NCBI GenBank assembly: GCA_963422705.1
Contig: OY730443.1
Coordinates: forward strand, 310,001 to 374,000
DNA from: G963422705 sp963422705
GTDB taxonomy: Bacteria; Poribacteria; WGA-4E; WGA-3G
Length of the DNA: 64,000 nucleotides
Reading direction: 5' to 3'
The notes under the pieces are model-generated. The model worked only from the letters and a program-made list of their open reading frames with translations. It had not been told where the DNA came from and made no database searches. Positions 18,629 through 27,873 of the stretch are shown piece after piece. Within the stretch, counting starts at the first letter, position 1; each line of letters opens with the position of its first letter. Made by a program: the position numbers and the translations under genes.

Positions 18629-18641
18629 AGCACGTCGTGCT
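18629..18641. promoter_or_regulatory. Short perfect palindrome upstream of tmk
   Basis: AGCACGTCGTGCT is a 13-base palindrome about a central T. Its place upstream of the tmk-holB-metG group suggests a possible operator, but no known consensus was recognised. Confidence 0.3.
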
Positions 18642-18949
18642 TTGGATGTCAATCGGAATTTTGGCGGAACAGAGGCCCTGTTCTCCCATGTCAAAATTTG
18701 ACAAGATTCATTTTTTGTGTTACCCTATTGAAATATATGTTTTTTTCAGGCGTGATGCTGTGTATCGTGTATTTTAGAATTATTTGGACATCATTTTTTA
18801 TATTTATGTATCCCCACCTAACCTGCCGGCCAAAGCGCGTGTGTGCTTTGTAGCGATTCTTTCCGGGTTCGCTTGCCGAGATGTTCACTATAACTGTCCT
18901 GTTCGGAGATTTCAACTATTATCTTCGGTTTACGGGTATTCGGGCGTAA
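18642..18949. other. Intergenic stretch between tmk leader and IS element
   Basis: About 310 bases of AT-rich DNA. A minus-strand frame at 18691-18915 and a plus-strand frame from 18784 have no ribosome-binding site and no family resemblance. The region probably holds the tmk promoter on the minus strand. No RNA gene or repeat was recognised before the IS605 left end at about 18950. Confidence 0.35.
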
Positions 18950-19011
18950 AGCCCAATCCTTTAGGTTTGGGATATAAGCCCGCTAAGGGGCCTAATCCTT
19001 GTGAAATAAAA

Positions 19012-19040
19012 TTGACTTTTCCAAAAAAATGTGGTATCAT
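19012..19040 (+). promoter_or_regulatory. Promoter of the tnpB-only element
   Basis: TTGACT (19012-19017), a 17-base spacer ending in TGTGG and TATCAT (19035-19040) parallel the promoter at 5788-5816. It would drive tnpB. Confidence 0.65.
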
Positions 19041-19138
19041 TAATAGTATCAAGTTGGCAGACAGGTTTAGCAGAATCGCAAGGTTCTGTGTCTGCCTCCC
19101 CACTGAAACGGAGTTAAAGACTTGATACTTGATAGTCC

Positions 19139-20260
19139 ATGAAAACCTATAAATACCCGCTTGGGAAACAATCTAATACGATGCGCATTGGCAATCTGCT
19201 TGACGATATGTGGCAGGTGCATGTCTATTTCCATAAGTGGCAGCGTCAACGACATAAAGACGGCTTGCCGTATGCCAACTACGCTGCAATGTGTCAACAT
19301 GCATGCATATTGAAACGAACCACACATCCACATTGGAAGTTGTTGCCAAGCCAAGGGCTCCAAGCAGAGTTGGAACGAATTGATAATGCGTATCAAAGGT
19401 TCTTTAATAAACGGGGAGGTAACCCCCATATCAAACCGGAGCATAAGTTTAAGTCTATCACGCTGAAACAAACTGGATTTAAACTTCTTACACTCACATG
19501 TCGTCAGTAGGATAAAGGGAAGTGGCGATTTGATAAAGTGCCTTATACGTTTCATAAACACCGCCAGTGGCATGGAAAACTCAGGCGTATCACCATCAAA
19601 CGTGATACTTGTGGCGACTATTGGCTTTACATCATAACGGATTACGCGGATTTTTTACCGCTGCCGACAACAGGTAAAAGCGTTGGGGCAGACTTCGGAA
19701 TGAAAGACGCGTACTTGACACTTAGCACGGGTGAGAAAATCCAACACCCACAACCTTTGAAACAGTCCTTGAATAAACTTCGGACTCTCAATAAAGCGTT
19801 TTCTCGTAAAGTTAAAGGTTCTAACGGGTGGTGGCGGTGTGTCAGGCAACTTGCACGTCTGTATCGGAAAATCAGCAACCACCGCGAAACGGCGGTTTCG
19901 CCCTACGCTAAAGATTTTCACTGGCAACTGGCAAGTGAACTTTGTAAAAAGTTTGATATCATTGTCCTTGAGACATTGAACCTTGACGGCATGAAACGCC
20001 TGTGGGGGCGTAAAGTCTCGGAACTCGCCTTCTACCAGTTCGTTCAGATATTGGAATATAAGTGCGGTAAACATAAACGTATGAGGAAACAAATCGGACA
20101 ATGGACGCCGACAACGAAGCCGTGTTCAGATTGTGGGTATCACAACAAAGAACTAAGACTTTCAGATAGGCAGTGGACATGCCTCGACTGTGGTTCACAC
20201 CACGATAGAGACATCAACGCTGCGCTAAACATTTTGCGGGCAGGGATAGCCGTCACGTGA
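19139..20260 (+). pseudogene. tnpB: tnpB interrupted by an in-frame amber codon
   Basis: From ATG 19139 the frame encodes the TnpB N-terminal domain, meets TAG at 19508-19510 after 123 codons, and continues in the same frame to the stop at 20260. The whole would be about 373 residues, close to the 370-residue TnpB at 6266, with which it shares FHKHR, RDTCGDYW, VKGSN and ETLNLDGMKRLWGRKVSE. RuvC residues (GADFGMKD, LETLNL, HDRDINAA) and the CSDCGYHNKE / CLDCGSHH zinc ribbon are intact. One base change would restore it, so inactivation is recent or the stop is read through. Confidence 0.8.
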
Positions 20261-20388
20261 CGATATGCCTGTAGAAACCTACAGGGAAACGCCCGCTGGT
20301 GGAGCGACAGTAAGACGGTTGACTCTATGAGAAAACCGCAGTTGCTACGAAACCGAAGCCCCACGCTTTAGCGTGTGGGTGCTATCAC
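20225..20388 (+). ncRNA. Putative omega RNA of the tnpB-only element
   Basis: TGGAGCGACA, a TCT...GAGAAAA hairpin segment, GTTGCTACGAA and the right-end hairpin repeat the order seen at 7380-7470. Conservation outside the coding region supports a structured guide RNA scaffold. Boundaries are estimates. Confidence 0.5.
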
Positions 20389-20442
20389 AAAACGTGTTAC
20401 CCTCTCAATGCGAGTGATAAGTAGGATGAAGAAAGGTTCATA

Positions 20443-23019
20443 ATGAAACCCTACCCCGACAAAATGTGGAAATTTAAAAACCCCGATATAAATGAAAGTT
20501 TAACCTTAGCAGCGGAACTAGGCGTTTCTCCACTAGTTGCCCAACTCCTCATGAATCGCGGGCAGAAAACCGTCTCTGAAGCGCGTCGCTATCTCTATCC
20601 GCAGTTTGATGAGCTGCATTCGCCTTTTAAACTGGCGGATATGGATAAAGCGGTAGATAGGATAAGACGTGCGATAAAACGGGGTGAAAAAATCTATATC
20701 TACGGTGACTATGATGCTGATGGGACGACAGCGACGGCGCTATTGTACAACGCATTCCGTCATATCGACGTGCCTGTCGAGACGTACATTCCTAATCGAT
20801 TTAGAGACGGCTATGGATTGAGTAAAGGGACGGTAGAAGAGATTAGTAAAAGGGGTGGGCAATTACTCATTACAGTTGACTGCGGGATTACCTCTAAAGC
20901 GGAGGTGGAATTAGCGAATACGCTGGGTATCGACGTTATCATCACGGACCATCATCAGCCAAATCCGGCGTTTCACCCGCCGGCGTACGCCCTGGTTTCA
21001 CCGCTGGTGGATGGCAATGAGTATCCGTCCCCCAATTTAGCGGGTGTTGGCCTCGCGTACAAATTGGCACAAGGCTTAATAGACGATAAAATGTTTCTGA
21101 TATCGCTACTGGATTTGGTAGTATTAGGAACAGTTGTGGACTTAGCGCCACTGACTAGTGAGAATCGGGTTTTGAGCCGTCTCGGTTTAAATGTTCTCAA
21201 TAAGCGGGAGCGTCCGGGTATCAATGCGCTCTGCGATGTAGCTGGCTATGATGCATCAGAACCGCTTTCCGGGCAATCCCTCTCTTTCCATTTGGGCCCG
21301 CGTATCAACGCTCCCGGTAGGATGGATACGGCTGCGAAGGTGGTGGAATTATTCACGACAGAATCCGATGATGTGGCAAAACGGATTGCTTCGGAGCTCA
21401 ATGAGAAAAACCGTGAGCGTCAAATATTGGAAGCGAGCATTCGAGATAAGGCGGAACAAATTATTAAAGCGGAAATGGACGAGACTACCGTCGGCATGGT
21501 GATTGCGAGCGATTCATGGGACGATAAGGCGCAAGGCGTAGTCGGTATTGTGGCCGGCCGTTTACTTGAAACGTATCATAAACCGGTCTTTGTCATTTCT
21601 ATTAAGGGTGAAGAGGCGACGGGCTCTGGGCGGTGTATCGAGGGCATGAACCTGGCGGACAGTTTAAAAAGCTGCAGCAATTTACTCATAAAACACGGCG
21701 GCCATGCTGCGGCTGCCGGTGTGACGCTCACGTCGAAAAATATACCGGAGTTTAAGCGTTTTTTCAACGAGTATGCCCGTAGAGAACTGTCGTCAGACGC
21801 CCTTCAACCGAAATTGGAACTTGATTGTGAAACGAATCTCTCCTTATTGACGTTAAGCACCGTAGAGGAACTAAGACAATTAGAACCATTTGGGCGGGAA
21901 AACCCGGCCCCCCGTTTTAGTACGTCGCATGTTAAAATTAGTGGTTCCCCTTCACTGATGGGAAAAGATAAACAAAATCTACGGATGGTTATCCAGGACG
22001 GCAACAGCAAACGCACTGCGATTGCTTGGGGTAGAGGTAAGCACCTTGTCACACTCAAACGTGAGGATTTATCACTCAGAATCGCTTTTTCACCGCAAAT
22101 CAACAAATGGCGGGGTACCTCGTCTGTTCAACTGGTTTTAAAAGACTGGCGGCTCCGGCCCAACAGTTGTGAGCGGGCGGTATTTCCGACGAGCCGGGGC
22201 GCCTCGAGTGCCCAAATTGTTGATGGGCGCGGAAAAAATAAAAAAGACTATCTTTTAAACTTGATTTCGCTCGGCAAACCTTGTATTCTATATGTCCAAA
22301 ATGGCGAGATGCTGGAACATCTGATAACCCGCATGATTCCTGAAAAAGCCCCTTATCTTGCGTTGCATGATGAATCCATGTCTGTAGACGAAGAAGCAAC
22401 ATTATTAAAAAAATTAGAACAAAGAGAGCTAAAAGTCATTGCTTCGAGTGCTAATTTTTCTCAACTGAACGAATTTTCTTTCGTCAAATATTTTATATTC
22501 TGCCACCTAACTCCGGGGGCAGACGAGTTTTTTAAGCGATGTCGTCCTGCTTTCGCCTCTGCCGGGGCTTCGGAATTACATCTTATCTACAATGGTTCAG
22601 ATTTAAAGCGGCTGACGGACTGGGTATCTCAAAAGTATCCTGGGGATGCGGTGCTGAGAGCGTTGTACAAAAATTTGCGCGCGGTGATAGAGCGCCACGG
22701 TTCAGATGAATTTCCTGAAGTTGAGTTGATGAATAGGAAGTTAGATGACAGGGCTTCCGTTCAAACGGCGCTCACTATCTTTGAAGAATTGGGTTTCCTA
22801 AAACGGCACGGAGAACGATTACAGCTTCTGACATCGCAGAAGCGAAAGTTAACCCGTTCGAAAACCTATTTGAGAGGAGAATGGATTAAACAGACGCGCC
22901 GTTCGTTCGTGGATTTTCAATTACAAAAGGACATTAAACCGATTTGGGAGTGGATAGAAAATGAGTGTCACCTCACTAATCAGCCAAATTCAGAATTACA
23001 ATCTGGGTGCCGACGTTGA
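20443..23019 (+). CDS. recJ: Single-stranded-DNA-specific exonuclease RecJ
   Basis: 858 residues; degrades single-stranded DNA 5' to 3' in recombination and mismatch repair. DHH-family motifs are DYDADG (89-94), the ITDHH signature (D169-H171) and the DHHA1 GGHAAAAGV motif near residue 425. An OB-fold follows (about 465-575). About 280 further C-terminal residues make it much longer than the roughly 570-residue enterobacterial form; long C-terminal regions are known from some other RecJ proteins. AAAGG lies upstream of the ATG. Its 3' end overlaps the next gene by 59 bases. Confidence 0.93.
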   Translation: MKPYPDKMWKFKNPDINESLTLAAELGVSPLVAQLLMNRGQKTVSEARRYLYPQFDELHSPFKLADMDKAVDRIRRAIKRGEKIYIYGDYDADGTTATALLYNAFRHIDVPVETYIPNRFRDGYGLSKGTVEEISKRGGQLLITVDCGITSKAEVELANTLGIDVIITDHHQPNPAFHPPAYALVSPLVDGNEYPSPNLAGVGLAYKLAQGLIDDKMFLISLLDLVVLGTVVDLAPLTSENRVLSRLGLNVLNKRERPGINALCDVAGYDASEPLSGQSLSFHLGPRINAPGRMDTAAKVVELFTTESDDVAKRIASELNEKNRERQILEASIRDKAEQIIKAEMDETTVGMVIASDSWDDKAQGVVGIVAGRLLETYHKPVFVISIKGEEATGSGRCIEGMNLADSLKSCSNLLIKHGGHAAAAGVTLTSKNIPEFKRFFNEYARRELSSDALQPKLELDCETNLSLLTLSTVEELRQLEPFGRENPAPRFSTSHVKISGSPSLMGKDKQNLRMVIQDGNSKRTAIAWGRGKHLVTLKREDLSLRIAFSPQINKWRGTSSVQLVLKDWRLRPNSCERAVFPTSRGASSAQIVDGRGKNKKDYLLNLISLGKPCILYVQNGEMLEHLITRMIPEKAPYLALHDESMSVDEEATLLKKLEQRELKVIASSANFSQLNEFSFVKYFIFCHLTPGADEFFKRCRPAFASAGASELHLIYNGSDLKRLTDWVSQKYPGDAVLRALYKNLRAVIERHGSDEFPEVELMNRKLDDRASVQTALTIFEELGFLKRHGERLQLLTSQKRKLTRSKTYLRGEWIKQTRRSFVDFQLQKDIKPIWEWIENECHLTNQPNSELQSGCRR

Positions 23020-25129
23020 GCTTCTTAAACGGTGTTACCATTTTGCAGAGAAGGCGCATGAGGGGCAGCAGCGGAAATCTGGGGCGCCGTATTTTACGCA
23101 CTGCTTGAAAACCGCTGAAGAACTCGTGAGTTTGCGTTTGGATACCGATACGATTTGTGCCGGACTTCTGCACGATGTACTTGAAGATACCGGGGTAACG
23201 AGGGAAGAAATGGTGGTGCGCTTCGGACGTAACATCACGAACCTTGTTGAGGGCGTAACTAAAATCGGGCAGTATAAATTCCGGGGCGGGCAGCGACAGC
23301 GACAAGGGGAAACCTATAGAAAACTGCTTTTAGCAACTGCTGAAGACATGCGCGTCATCCTGATTAAACTCGCTGACAGGTTGCATAATATGGAAACGTT
23401 GAAGTTTCTATCCGATGAGAAGTGCCAGCGCATTGCAAAAGAGACGCTTGAGATTTATGCCCCAATTGCGCATCGATTGGGGATTTGGCGTATCATGGGC
23501 CGCCTTGAAGATTTGGCATTCAAACGTCTCTACCCCGATGAATATCGCGATATCGCAAATTTGTTGGATGTGAAACTGATTGAACGCGAAGTGTACTGTC
23601 AAAAGATGGTGACGCAGATTCGCGATGAACTTGAAAAACAGGATATTTTCGCGGATGTACACGGTAGAACAAAGCATATCTACAGCATCTATCAGAAGAT
23701 GCAACAGAAAAACACCCCATTCAAGGAAATTTGCGATTTAATAGGCATTCGTATCCTCGCGAAAACCGAAATAGACTGTTATATGGCACTGCACGCCTTA
23801 CATCAGAATTGGCACTATCTCCCAAATCGGGTTCGAGATTGGATTGGACTACCGAAGAAAAATGGATATCAGTCGCTTCATACTACCATTGTAGATAATG
23901 GGAAACCGGTTGAAATTCAGATTCGGAGTTATGAGATGCACAAGGTTGCAGAAGATGGTATCGCCGCGCATTGGAGCTATAAGGAAGGGGTTCCCACCAG
24001 TAAACAGGGGCGTTCAATTTTCTCTAACTATAAACAGATGCTAAATGACTTACAAGATACACAAGAAGGGGCGCATCAATTCGTTGAATCCATGAAACTG
24101 GGCCTCTTACAGGATGAGGTGTACATCTTTTCGCCAAAGGGCGACTTATTTGCCTTACCCGTTGGTTCAACAGCGATTGACTTCGCCTATAAAATTCACA
24201 CCGATATCGGGCATACCTGTTCCGGTGTAGAAATAAATGGGGTAACCGCCCCCATCCGGCAGGAACTTCAAACGGGGGACAGGGTTCATATACGCACACA
24301 TACGTATAGTAATCCGAGCCGAAACTGGTCACGCCATGTCAAAACCGCGAATGCTCGAAGCAAAATTAAAGCCTGGTTTCGGGAGAAGGATAGAGCCGGC
24401 GCGCTTGCATTGGGAAAAAAACTGCTTGAAGCTGAATTGCCCGCCTCCTATTTTAACACCCGAAAATATCTCAATTCCCCCAAACTACTTGATATCGTTA
24501 AAGCGCTCCAACTCAAAGACGTTGAACAACTTTTAGTTCGCATCGGGCAGGGGTATGAGTCTGCCACCCATGTTGTCAATTTGCTAAAACCGGAAGTGCC
24601 GGAACCGGAAAAACCGGCCCAAAAAGCCTCTTCCAATCCAACCATACAGCTCGAAGACGGGATTGATTTAGGCATGATGCGGTTAATGAAATGCTGTAAT
24701 CCGATTCCTGGTGATGAGGTGATTGGGTACGTAACGCGCGGGCGGGGGGTTTCTGTACATAGAACAGGGTGTGTCCGTATTCTTGATGAACCTGAACGAC
24801 TTCTTGCCGTCAAATGGCCGGATAAACCCCCTCCCGAAAATGCAAGTAGCCTCCCGGATACCTATCCGGCAGAAATTTGCGTCGAGTGCATCGACAGCTT
24901 CGGCATGCTCGGTAAAATCGCGACTGTCATTGGACACTACAAGGTAAACATTCGCTGTGGCACCTTCCAACCATCGCAGACTGAATACGGGAACAACAAT
25001 GCTTATGATGTCCTCACATTGGAAGTGGCAAGAATGGAACAGCTTGAAGAAGTTATGAAAGCGATTCGGCAGTTGAAAGGTGTCCAACGCGTCAAACGTA
25101 AGGGAGTTACAAAATCTTCGCATGCCTGA
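22961..25129 (+). CDS. Bifunctional (p)ppGpp synthetase/hydrolase, RelA/SpoT family
   Basis: 722 residues in the usual Rel order: HD hydrolase (H47, H71-D72 in LLHDVLEDT, ADRLHNMETL), synthetase (HIYSIYQKM, RDWIGLPKKNGYQSLHTT, VEIQIRSYEMH), TGS domain (about 390-450), and a C-terminal ACT domain (about 645-720). Both the hydrolase and synthetase signatures look complete, so it probably makes and degrades the stringent-response alarmone. The start lies inside recJ, 59 bases before its stop, with GGGAG about ten bases upstream, suggesting translational coupling. Confidence 0.93.
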   Translation: MSVTSLISQIQNYNLGADVELLKRCYHFAEKAHEGQQRKSGAPYFTHCLKTAEELVSLRLDTDTICAGLLHDVLEDTGVTREEMVVRFGRNITNLVEGVTKIGQYKFRGGQRQRQGETYRKLLLATAEDMRVILIKLADRLHNMETLKFLSDEKCQRIAKETLEIYAPIAHRLGIWRIMGRLEDLAFKRLYPDEYRDIANLLDVKLIEREVYCQKMVTQIRDELEKQDIFADVHGRTKHIYSIYQKMQQKNTPFKEICDLIGIRILAKTEIDCYMALHALHQNWHYLPNRVRDWIGLPKKNGYQSLHTTIVDNGKPVEIQIRSYEMHKVAEDGIAAHWSYKEGVPTSKQGRSIFSNYKQMLNDLQDTQEGAHQFVESMKLGLLQDEVYIFSPKGDLFALPVGSTAIDFAYKIHTDIGHTCSGVEINGVTAPIRQELQTGDRVHIRTHTYSNPSRNWSRHVKTANARSKIKAWFREKDRAGALALGKKLLEAELPASYFNTRKYLNSPKLLDIVKALQLKDVEQLLVRIGQGYESATHVVNLLKPEVPEPEKPAQKASSNPTIQLEDGIDLGMMRLMKCCNPIPGDEVIGYVTRGRGVSVHRTGCVRILDEPERLLAVKWPDKPPPENASSLPDTYPAEICVECIDSFGMLGKIATVIGHYKVNIRCGTFQPSQTEYGNNNAYDVLTLEVARMEQLEEVMKAIRQLKGVQRVKRKGVTKSSHA

Positions 25130-25182
25130 TTGAATGTAACAGACATTGGTGCGTAAAGTATGTTGTCGCCGCGCTTGTCATC

Positions 25183-25395
25183 TTATATCGGAGGGGGCAT
25201 TCTTGAAACGACTTTGGTGACTTTGCCACCCCGTATACACTTGGTGCAGACGCGAATCCGGCGCACACCCTCTTCGGTTTGCACGCGCACACGTTGGAGG
25301 TTTGGAAGCCACCTGCGTTTTGTGTGCCGAAGTGATTTGCTAATCTGATTCCCTGTTATCGGGCGTTTACTACAAATACTACAGACTCGGGACAT
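25183..25395 (-). CDS. rpmB: 50S ribosomal protein L28
   Basis: 70 residues. It opens with the L28 pattern MSRVCSICSKRPITGN, has RRWLPNLQ and closes with RIRVCTKCIRGGKVTK. The CSIC and CTKC pairs form the zinc-binding variant. It stands alone, convergent with the Rel gene; GAGGAG lies upstream of its start. Confidence 0.95.
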   Translation of the reverse strand: MSRVCSICSKRPITGNQISKSLRHTKRRWLPNLQRVRVQTEEGVRRIRVCTKCIRGGKVTKVVSRMPPPI

Positions 25396-25757
25396 AATGT
25401 ATATATCTCCTCGCTTTTCCTTAAATTAAATCAACAAATTGGTTAAACTTATTTTCATCTACAGATTTCGTTAGAGATGTTTCGACAATTCTTTTCTTAT
25501 TAAGGATACCACAATTAGTAGGGTAAATACAAATTTTCTTTTTTTTATCCGGACCGTTTCGTTTCTCGTTAAGTCAGGGGTTCTAAGTGAAAAGAACCCT
25601 GTAGGAGAGGCGCTTTTCTTAGAAACTGCCGTTGTCGTGCTCACGAACGCCTTCGCTAATCTAAGCAGATGTTGCAAACGGAATTTGTTGCGCGAAAAAG
25701 AAAAGAGTTGTATAGCATTTTCATGTCTTCACACCCCTGTAACGAAAGAATGAACCG
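25396..25757. other. Intergenic stretch between rpmB and a lipoprotein gene
   Basis: About 360 bases. It holds a hairpin with CAGGGGTTCT (25575-25584) and AGAACCCTG (25593-25601), one G bulged. A 68-codon minus-strand frame at 25471-25677 has no ribosome-binding site and is not called. The rpmB promoter is probably here on the minus strand, in the AT-rich part near 25425-25560. Confidence 0.4.
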
Positions 25758-26543
25758 ATGATAAAAGAAAAAGTTGTGCTGCTTCTCTTATTCTTCGCAT
25801 GCTTGTTCGCATGTGGAGAGGCAGATGAAGAGCTTCCTAAATCCAAATCGCCGCAGGCGCCACTCATACTCGAATATGGGACGATATCAGGTACTGTCAC
25901 GGATGCTAATACACAACACCCAATTCCGGGGGCGGTTGTCACTCTCTTGGAACAACCGTTTAAAATAGGTGGGGATGGAATTTATACGTTCCGAGACGTT
26001 CTTTATGGGGATATCTATATCTTAATTGTTGAGGATGCAGATTACCATTCTTTCGAGCAGCCGTTTGAGATTTATCAGGAACGTCTCGTTTTAAATGTTG
26101 CCCTGACACCGTTACGGGACACAAGTGAAGAGTTACACGAATTTTTGGATAAGCTTTCAGCGCTCTTGGAATCCCTGGATATGGAAAACTTGGAACGAGT
26201 TAAGGCACTCTTCTCAGAATCCTACGTTGCCGCGGATGATGAGGCAACTATCTTTGGTATTTTATCTGGGCTTATTCCGGAAAGTTATGACGACGTTATC
26301 CCTGTAACGTCAAAACTCTTTCAAGACTACGTTTCGCTTCAATTCCAGTTCAAGGATACCGAAGTAGATATAACGCATGCGAGAAAAGGAGCAGCAACTC
26401 TTCAGCTTGACATAACAGCGGAAAAAGGGGGACAACGCGAACCCCGGGAACTCAAAGCACGTTGTCGGTTCGACTTCCGGCGTGAACAATCGGATTGGAA
26501 AATTGTCTATTGGCAGCTATTTGAGATAGACATTCGCTTGTAA
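25758..26543 (+). CDS. Lipoprotein with carboxypeptidase-regulatory-like domain
   Basis: 261 residues. The N-terminus is a lipoprotein signal: charged MIKEK, a Leu/Phe-rich core, and the lipobox LFAC with Cys19 followed by Gly, which should be lipidated and anchored in the outer envelope. Residues about 42-112 form a CarboxypepD_reg/beta-sandwich domain (GTISGTVTDANTQHPIPGAVV). The C-terminal part (about 118-261) is a helix followed by strands ending in a FRREQSDWKIVYWQLFE segment that resembles NTF2-like or SnoaL-like folds. Function unknown; possibly a cell-surface adhesion or nutrient-binding accessory protein. Confidence 0.75.
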   Translation: MIKEKVVLLLLFFACLFACGEADEELPKSKSPQAPLILEYGTISGTVTDANTQHPIPGAVVTLLEQPFKIGGDGIYTFRDVLYGDIYILIVEDADYHSFEQPFEIYQERLVLNVALTPLRDTSEELHEFLDKLSALLESLDMENLERVKALFSESYVAADDEATIFGILSGLIPESYDDVIPVTSKLFQDYVSLQFQFKDTEVDITHARKGAATLQLDITAEKGGQREPRELKARCRFDFRREQSDWKIVYWQLFEIDIRL

Positions 26544-26566
26544 CGCGGGACGGATGCTTTAGAATT

Positions 26567-27724
26567 TCATTTAGGTAAATTCAGTGCTGATTTAGCTTCG
26601 GGGATCCGGGGTAAAGTCCTTGATTTCTGCTGAGTCTCACCCTTTTGATGAGTGAGAGACTTTTTTAACGCTTCTAAAACTACCGTGGCGTAGCCGCCTG
26701 CCGGCAGTGTGAAATCGAGATGTAATCTCCCATGGCGCGATGTCACCTGATGCATTTCGATGGGCATTCTTAAGGGGCGGCGCGTCCCCGGCAGGCGAAT
26801 TCCTGTAACTTTGCGAAAGGCGTCGGGTTCAACATTTTCTGCTGTCAGAAGTGTTGCTTCCATTGCCTTGCCTTCGCCTGCCGGTTGCTTCATTTTATAG
26901 CCGAAGATTGGGCCGGAGGGGCTAATCTCAAATGTATCAGCGCGCGCCTGCTCAACTTCAAGGTTATCAACGAGGAACGGGGCGCCGTTGCTATGTTTTA
27001 TTGCGATATCTCCCTCTATCAATTGTCCTAATGCGAATATCCGCTGCTGCAGATAGGAGTTGAAGAGATATGCTTGATAAGCAGACAAGAATAGTTTGCG
27101 AAGACGGTGTGGGATACATCCTATCGCTTTCATTAAAAGTCTCTGTTCTACTGCTTTTTGTGCCCGTTGTCCAACTTCACCCAAAAGCATTGTCTCATCC
27201 GCGAGCAGATAAGACAACGCTGTCTCCCATTCGCCTTGCACCAACGCCTTGCCGATAAGATGTGAATCGTTATTTTGCCCGAAGCGTTGCGGCCCGAACC
27301 GATTCGGCACTCCTTCTTCTGCCAAACGTGGCAACACCTTTTGAGCAAACAACCGGCTACAGGATTCCATCTCGCGAAGCGTTATTTTGAACCGATTTCC
27401 GCGCAGATGTCCTACTCTTAATTTGTGCGGGTGCGGTTTCGCCCACAAAACTTCAACGGCAGGCAGTTCAAGCGCTAAAATCTGTGCGGGTGAGACACCT
27501 TCGAGCGATAATACCTGGGTTGTCACGGCGTTTTTATCCTTTAATCCGGCATACCCGATGTAGCGGGTATTTACCCCCACGGCTTTCGCAATTCGGCGAA
27601 TTGCCTCAAATGTGCTCACGTTTTTTTTCCGGATACTAAAGAACGTATGTATACCTATGCCTGACGGTTCATAAAGTGGCAGTTCTTCAACGATGAAGTC
27701 TTCGGGCACTGTCTTTATTTGCAT
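26567..27724 (-). CDS. truD: tRNA pseudouridine(13) synthase TruD
   Basis: 385 residues from ATG 27724. TruD makes pseudouridine at position 13 of tRNA. The hallmark motif GYAGLKDKNAVTTQ (57-70) includes the catalytic aspartate; NRFGPQRFG and the C-terminal RLPGTRRP segments also fit. I prefer ATG 27724 over the longer frame to 27817 because AGAGGA lies about nine bases upstream and MQIKTVPEDFIVEE matches the usual family start. It stands alone, convergent with the lipoprotein gene. Confidence 0.92.
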   Translation of the reverse strand: MQIKTVPEDFIVEELPLYEPSGIGIHTFFSIRKKNVSTFEAIRRIAKAVGVNTRYIGYAGLKDKNAVTTQVLSLEGVSPAQILALELPAVEVLWAKPHPHKLRVGHLRGNRFKITLREMESCSRLFAQKVLPRLAEEGVPNRFGPQRFGQNNDSHLIGKALVQGEWETALSYLLADETMLLGEVGQRAQKAVEQRLLMKAIGCIPHRLRKLFLSAYQAYLFNSYLQQRIFALGQLIEGDIAIKHSNGAPFLVDNLEVEQARADTFEISPSGPIFGYKMKQPAGEGKAMEATLLTAENVEPDAFRKVTGIRLPGTRRPLRMPIEMHQVTSRHGRLHLDFTLPAGGYATVVLEALKKSLTHQKGETQQKSRTLPRIPEAKSALNLPK

Positions 27725-27823
27725 ATACGTCGTTCCTCTAATGCCTAAAAATGATAAAATAGATTCATTTCCGGTGATACTCATCAGCATTATAGCTGCT
27801 TCCATAGGGGTTGTCAAATTTCA

Positions 27824-27852
27824 TTGCTACTGATAATCATTTGTGGTATACT
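27824..27852 (+). promoter_or_regulatory. Promoter of the ferredoxin-fusion gene
   Basis: TTGCTA (27824-27829), a 17-base spacer ending in TGTGG and TATACT (27847-27852). A strong AGGAGGG ribosome-binding site follows at 27861-27867 before ATG 27874. Confidence 0.6.
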
Positions 27853-27873
27853 TAGAAAGAAGGAGGGAACAAC

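Larger units (their letters stand above)
18950..20388 (+). mobile_element. IS605-family element carrying only tnpB
   Basis: The left-end hairpin CCCAATCC-TTTA-GGTTTGGG lies at 18952-18971 and the right-end hairpin CCCACGC-TTTA-GCGTGTGGG at 20359-20379, followed by TGCTATCACA. A promoter lies at 19012-19040 and a further hairpin at 19056-19096 (GGCAGACA with TGTCTGCC). No tnpA is present, as in IS1341-type elements, which depend on a transposase supplied elsewhere. The tnpB has one internal stop. The last ~110 bases closely resemble the end of the element at 5731-7470. Confidence 0.8.

Noticed and set aside
25471..25677. 68-codon minus-strand frame between rpmB and the lipoprotein gene
   Set aside because: No ribosome-binding site, and the frame passes through a hairpin; composition is not protein-like.
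27725..27817. Longer TruD start
   Set aside because: The added residues do not resemble TruD and ATG 27724 has a ribosome-binding site.
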